15,674 nucleotides of DNA from Pseudomonadota bacterium (GTDB lineage Bacteria; Pseudomonadota; Alphaproteobacteria; Rhodospirillales; Casp-alpha2), in NCBI GenBank assembly GCA_022563215.1, contig JADFNT010000007.1, positions 1 through 15,674 of the forward strand, written 5' to 3'. How positions within the stretch are numbered: position 1 is the stretch's first letter; every line of letters starts with the position of its first letter. Of this stretch, positions 13,290-15,674 are shown one piece after another. The position numbers and the translations under genes were made by a program. The notes below the pieces were generated by a model. That model ran no database searches. It had not been told where the DNA came from and saw nothing but the letters and a program-made list of their open reading frames with translations.

Positions 13290-13300
13290 GGAATTAAGTT

Positions 13301-14182
13301 ATGACAGCGTTGAGCTTACCAGCGGTTCCAGTTGAAGGCGGCCTGTCGCGGTATTTCCGCGAAGTGTGGAGCTTTCCCATGCTGGAGAAGGAAGAAGAGC
13401 AAATGCTTGCCGTTCGCTGGCGCGACAAGGGCGACACCGAGTCCGCCCATAAGCTGGTGACGTCACACCTGCGCCTGGTGGCGAAAATCGCCATGAAATA
13501 CCGGGGCTACGGCCTTCCCGTTGCCGACCTGGTTTCCGAAGGCAACATCGGGTTGATGAAAGCGGTAAAGAAATTCGACCCGGGTTTGGGATTCCGGCTC
13601 TCTACTTATGCCATGTGGTGGATCAGGGCGTCGATCACCGAATACATTTTGAAGTCGTGGTCGATGGTCAAGTTGGGCACGGTGGCGTCGCAGAAGAAAC
13701 TGTTTTTCTCGCTGCGCAATCTCAAGGGCCGACTCAATATCCTCGATAGCGGTGAACTGACCCCGGATCAGGCCCAACAGTTGTCCGATACCATGGGCGT
13801 TTCCGCCGACGAGATCACCAATATGAACCGCCGCCTTTCGACCCGGGACTTGTCCCTGAACGCGCCCTTGTCCAATGACGAGGAAGGCATCGAATTTCAG
13901 GATACCCTGGTCGACAATAGCCCCAGCCCCGAAAGCCGATTCGCCAAGGCGGAAGAATTCGGCCACCGTAGCGCCATCCTCAGGCAGGCGCTGAAGGCGC
14001 TGCCGGAACGCGAACGCCATATTTTCACCGAACGCCGGCTGAAGGAAGATCCGAAGACGCTGGAGGAACTCGGCAAGGAATACGGCATCAGCCGTGAGCG
14101 GATTCGCCAGCTTGAGGTGCGGGCCTTTGACAAGGTCCAAAAGGCGGTGACGGCGGTAATCGCCGAAGAACCCGAAGCCTGA
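13301..14182 (+). CDS. rpoH: RNA polymerase sigma-32 (heat-shock) factor RpoH
   Basis: ATG 13301 lies eight bases after AGGGA; 293 residues is the usual length. Region 2 is at about 52-120 (HLRLVAKIAMKYRGYGLPVADLVSEGNIGLMKAV, STYAMWWIRASITEYIL). The RpoH box at 131-139 (QKKLFFSLR) separates it from other sigma-70 group members, and region 4 with the -35 recognition helix is at about 253-282 (LEELGKEYGISRERIRQLEVRAF). Known role: directs RNA polymerase to chaperone and protease genes after heat or envelope stress. Alphaproteobacteria often have more than one rpoH; which this is cannot be told. It is alone in its operon, under the strong promoter at 12971 and a long leader. Confidence 0.97.
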   Translation: MTALSLPAVPVEGGLSRYFREVWSFPMLEKEEEQMLAVRWRDKGDTESAHKLVTSHLRLVAKIAMKYRGYGLPVADLVSEGNIGLMKAVKKFDPGLGFRLSTYAMWWIRASITEYILKSWSMVKLGTVASQKKLFFSLRNLKGRLNILDSGELTPDQAQQLSDTMGVSADEITNMNRRLSTRDLSLNAPLSNDEEGIEFQDTLVDNSPSPESRFAKAEEFGHRSAILRQALKALPERERHIFTERRLKEDPKTLEELGKEYGISRERIRQLEVRAFDKVQKAVTAVIAEEPEA

Positions 14183-14200
14183 AAGACGGAACTGAATTCC

Positions 14201-14227
14201 CAATCCCCGAGTCCGGTTCGGGGATTG
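14201..14227 (+). terminator. Perfect 10-pair hairpin after rpoH
   Basis: CAATCCCCGA and TCGGGGATTG pair perfectly around a seven-base loop, 18 bases after the rpoH stop. No U-run follows (GCCGAAAAATC), so it may act with the next hairpin or protect the 3' end. Confidence 0.55.
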
Positions 14228-14250
14228 CCGAAAAATCACCCTTAGGACCG

Positions 14251-14270
14251 GGGGGGCGCCAGGGCCCCCC
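14251..14270 (+). terminator. Second GC-rich hairpin after rpoH
   Basis: GGGGGGC pairs with GCCCCCC around a six-base loop and is followed by TTAGCGTT. It is a strong stem but again has only a poor U-run. Together with the hairpin at 14201 it probably marks the end of the rpoH transcript. Confidence 0.45.
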
Positions 14271-14442
14271 TTAGCGTTCCCGCCGCCTGTTTCCGGGCGG
14301 GCCTAAGAATATGGTGTCTATACCATGGGTCTTTATCATCGATCCTTGGTATCAGTCCCAGGAAAACCTCTTCGGCCAGGGAAGGACAAATTCCACATTT
14401 TTATCGACATAAATGCCGGAGTTCAGGCTGAGGTAAGAAAAA

Positions 14443-14458
14443 TGTGACACATATCACT
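14443..14458 (+). promoter_or_regulatory. CRP/FNR-family binding site, proximal repeat 1
   Basis: TGTGA-CACATA-TCACT fits the CRP consensus TGTGA-N6-TCACA at nine of ten half-site bases. It lies about 160 bases before the metallo-hydrolase start. The regulator itself is not in the window; alphaproteobacteria have several CRP/FNR proteins, some with this preference. Confidence 0.55.
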
Positions 14459-14475
14459 TCATATGCCCTAAGGAA

Positions 14476-14491
14476 TGTGACACACAACACT
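14476..14491 (+). promoter_or_regulatory. CRP/FNR-family binding site, repeat 2 (weaker)
   Basis: TGTGA-CACACA-ACACT keeps the left half-site and three of five bases in the right one. It is the second copy, 33 bases downstream of the first. Confidence 0.45.
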
Positions 14492-14618
14492 TCATATACC
14501 CTCAGAAATAGGGCATAAGAATAACCAACCTCCGAAGTCGGCAATTTTTTCGTGATCCTCGGGCGATAGCCTGAAAAAGTAAATAAACGGTCTGGTTTCC
14601 AAAAACGTCAAAAATGAT

Positions 14619-15443
14619 ATGGCTCTAAAACTGAAATTCTGGGGTGTGCGCGGAAGCATCGCCTGTGCGACTCCCAGCCACATGAAATACGGTGGCAACA
14701 CCAGTTGCATCGAGGTGCGGGCGGGGGATCATTGTTTCGTTTTGGATGCTGGCACCGGGATAAGGAACTTTGGCGGATCCCTCATCTCCAACGGCGACCA
14801 CGTTTCCCATATGCTTCTGACCCATACTCATTGGGACCACATCATGGGCTTTCCCTTTTTCGCTCCCGCCTATGACCCCAAGAATTCGTTTGCCATCATG
14901 GCCGGCCACTTGACCGGCCAAGGGGGCATCAAGAAGATTCTGTCCTCGCAAATGAACAACCCGATGTTCCCGATTCCCCTCGAAGCCATGCAGGCAGACC
15001 TTCAGTTCGAGGATTTCGAGGCCGGCGACAGCTTGCAACTCTTTGACGACGTTAAGATTCGGACCGCGCCCTTGAACCATCCCAACGGGGCCACGGGTTA
15101 CCGAATCGAACACGGCGGCAAATCCGCGGTTTACGTGACCGATACCGAACACGTGCCGGGTCAGCCGGACCAGAACATCCTAGGCCTAATCGAAGGCGCG
15201 GATGTGGTGATTTACGACAGCACCTATACGGAGGACGAATTCCCTTCGAAAATCGGTTGGGGCCATTCGACCTGCAATGAAGGCATGCGCCTGTGCCAAG
15301 CGGCGGATGTCAAACAGTTTGCCATTTTCCACCATGAGCCGGACCACGACGACGATTTCATGGACAAGCTCGCCGCCGAAGCCGCCGAAGCCTGGGACGG
15401 CACCTTCGTATGCCGCGAAGGCATGGAAATCATCCTCGAATAA
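14619..15443 (+). CDS. Metallo-beta-lactamase-fold hydrolase (PhnP-like / cyclic phosphodiesterase-like group)
   Basis: ATG 14619 gives 274 residues beginning KLKFWGVRGSIACATP, a start typical of a PhnP-like branch of the metallo-beta-lactamase superfamily. The metal ligands are seen as His69, His71, Asp73, His74 (THTHWDHIMG), His154 (LNHP), Asp175 (VTDTEH) and a late His near 216 or 238. Superfamily members of this branch cleave phosphodiesters, including cyclic nucleotides or cyclic ribose phosphates; the substrate is not readable here. No ribosome site precedes the ATG. It is a single gene behind tandem CRP-like boxes and ends nine bases from a convergent gene. If it acted on cyclic nucleotides, the CRP-like boxes could form a feedback loop, but this is speculation. 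RNase Z-like activity is less likely, given the word order around the ligands. Confidence 0.8.
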   Translation: MALKLKFWGVRGSIACATPSHMKYGGNTSCIEVRAGDHCFVLDAGTGIRNFGGSLISNGDHVSHMLLTHTHWDHIMGFPFFAPAYDPKNSFAIMAGHLTGQGGIKKILSSQMNNPMFPIPLEAMQADLQFEDFEAGDSLQLFDDVKIRTAPLNHPNGATGYRIEHGGKSAVYVTDTEHVPGQPDQNILGLIEGADVVIYDSTYTEDEFPSKIGWGHSTCNEGMRLCQAADVKQFAIFHHEPDHDDDFMDKLAAEAAEAWDGTFVCREGMEIILE

Positions 15444-15452
15444 AATTCGGGC

Positions 15453-15674
15453 TCATTGCCCCGGCGGCGTGGCCTGGGGAATTTCCAGAACGGCCGGGGC
15501 GGGGGCCGGGGTTGCCGCCGGCGTTTCGGGAGTGGCCGGAGCGGGGGCCAGGGTTGCCGGTTGCCCAGCGGCCGAGGCTTCTTTCTCCCGTTCCTTTTCC
15601 CCCATCTTTTGTAAAAACACTTCCCTCTGCACCAGCGACATAGGATAGATGCGGTTGGCCACTCGACGGTTAAG
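15453..15674 (-). CDS. Unknown protein, C-terminal part with Pro/Ala-rich tail (cut by window edge)
   Basis: The frame enters from the right edge and stops at TGA 15455-15453; 73 residues are visible. It begins LNRRVANRIYPMSLVQREVFLQKMGEKER, a probably helical charged stretch, and ends in a low-complexity tail of Pro, Ala, Thr (PAPATPETPAATPAPAPA). A GTG at 15662 could start a short version, but the frame is open to the edge and nothing marks a start there, so a longer gene is likelier. I do not recognise the family. It faces the metallo-hydrolase gene, with nine bases between the stops. Confidence 0.5.
   Translation of the reverse strand, partial: LNRRVANRIYPMSLVQREVFLQKMGEKEREKEASAAGQPATLAPAPATPETPAATPAPAPAVLEIPQATPPGQ

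Larger units (their letters stand above)
13005..13300 (+). ncRNA. Long structured leader of rpoH (possible regulatory RNA or separate small RNA)
   Basis: Right after the predicted transcription start comes a hairpin GCTGG...CCAGC (13009-13030, with an inner GCCC/GGGC-type stem), then a second, TTGGTC/GACCAA (13037-13042 with 13056-13061, 13-base loop). Two very short reading frames follow (13094-13147 and 13227-13289), the second ending 11 bases before the rpoH ATG. A leader of about 295 bases with structure and short frames suggests control of sigma-32 synthesis at RNA or translation level (inference). I do not recognise a known RNA family in it. No terminator separates it from rpoH. Confidence 0.4.
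14441..14502 (+). repeat. Two direct repeats of 29 bases, period 33
   Basis: Copies at 14441-14469 and 14474-14502 differ at three of 29 bases. Both begin AATGTGACAC and end TTCATAT(G/A)CCCT. Each holds a CRP/FNR-type box. The 33-base period is about three helical turns, so bound proteins would sit on the same DNA face. Confidence 0.8.
14272..14618. other. Intergenic region before the metallo-hydrolase: inverted repeats and tandem boxes
   Basis: No protein-like frame is seen. It holds ATGGT/ACCAT (14311-14315 with 14322-14326), and ATACCATGG (14320-14328) facing CCTTGGTAT (14344-14352), which could form alternative RNA or operator structures. Next come two 29-base direct repeats (14441-14502) and an AGGGCAT at 14510-14516 that is the reverse complement of ATGCCCT in the first repeat. 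The last 100 bases before the gene are AT-rich but without a convincing promoter pair or ribosome site. Confidence 0.5.

Noticed and set aside
14441..14502. Start of a CRISPR array
   Set aside because: Only two units, four-base gap between them and no spacer-sized sequence; the CRP-like boxes explain the repeat better.

Overview
Most of the window (about position 918 to the right edge) reads as one GC-rich alphaproteobacterial genome, probably Rhodospirillales-like. The basis is protein-level recognition of an RpoH heat-shock sigma factor, HpnN/HpnM/HpnL-type envelope proteins and MlaA, plus uniform codon use rich in G/C at third positions; no database search was possible. The first ~690 bases and the next ~250 bases look like pieces of other genomes (possibly Planctomycetota-like) joined to it. 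Gene families change abruptly at 675-689 and again near 918-935, each time at a short word that suits both neighbouring proteins, which is the signature of an assembly chimera. Arguments about gene neighbourhood should therefore start at about 935.

Layout. 1-297 (-): start of an RsuA/RluB-type pseudouridine synthase. 303-689 (-): end of a mannose-6-phosphate isomerase. 675-935 (+): fragment of a BNR/sialidase-like protein. 918-3264 (+): a tightly coupled phosphonate block, with the end of a nucleotidyltransferase of the phosphonate cytidylyltransferase type, phosphonopyruvate decarboxylase, and a CDP-alcohol phosphatidyltransferase, joined by 4-base GTGA overlaps. 3241-3849 (-): a paralogous CDP-alcohol phosphatidyltransferase whose 3' end overlaps the previous gene and which lacks the last motif Asp. 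4132-5904 (+): SulP anion transporter. 6017-10402 (+): HpnN-like RND transporter, a third CDP-alcohol phosphatidyltransferase and an HpnL-like membrane protein, tightly packed. 10427-11724 (-): two tandem HpnM/MlaC-type periplasmic lipid-binding proteins. 11990-12862 (+): MlaA. 12971-14182 (+): strong promoter, structured leader with two very short reading frames, then rpoH. 14619-15443 (+): metallo-beta-lactamase-fold hydrolase behind two tandem CRP-like boxes. 15453-15674 (-): end of an unknown protein with a Pro/Ala-rich tail.

How the genes may work together (inference): the phosphonate genes would make and activate a phosphonate headgroup (for example as a CMP ester), the CDP-alcohol phosphatidyltransferases would put it on a lipid, and the HpnN/HpnL/HpnM/MlaA set would move that lipid across and between the membranes. 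No hopanoid synthesis gene is present, so the 'hopanoid-associated' transporters may here serve a phosphonolipid. This joining of phosphonate headgroup chemistry with a full set of envelope lipid traffic proteins is the most interesting feature of the window. No tRNA, rRNA, CRISPR array or insertion sequence was seen.
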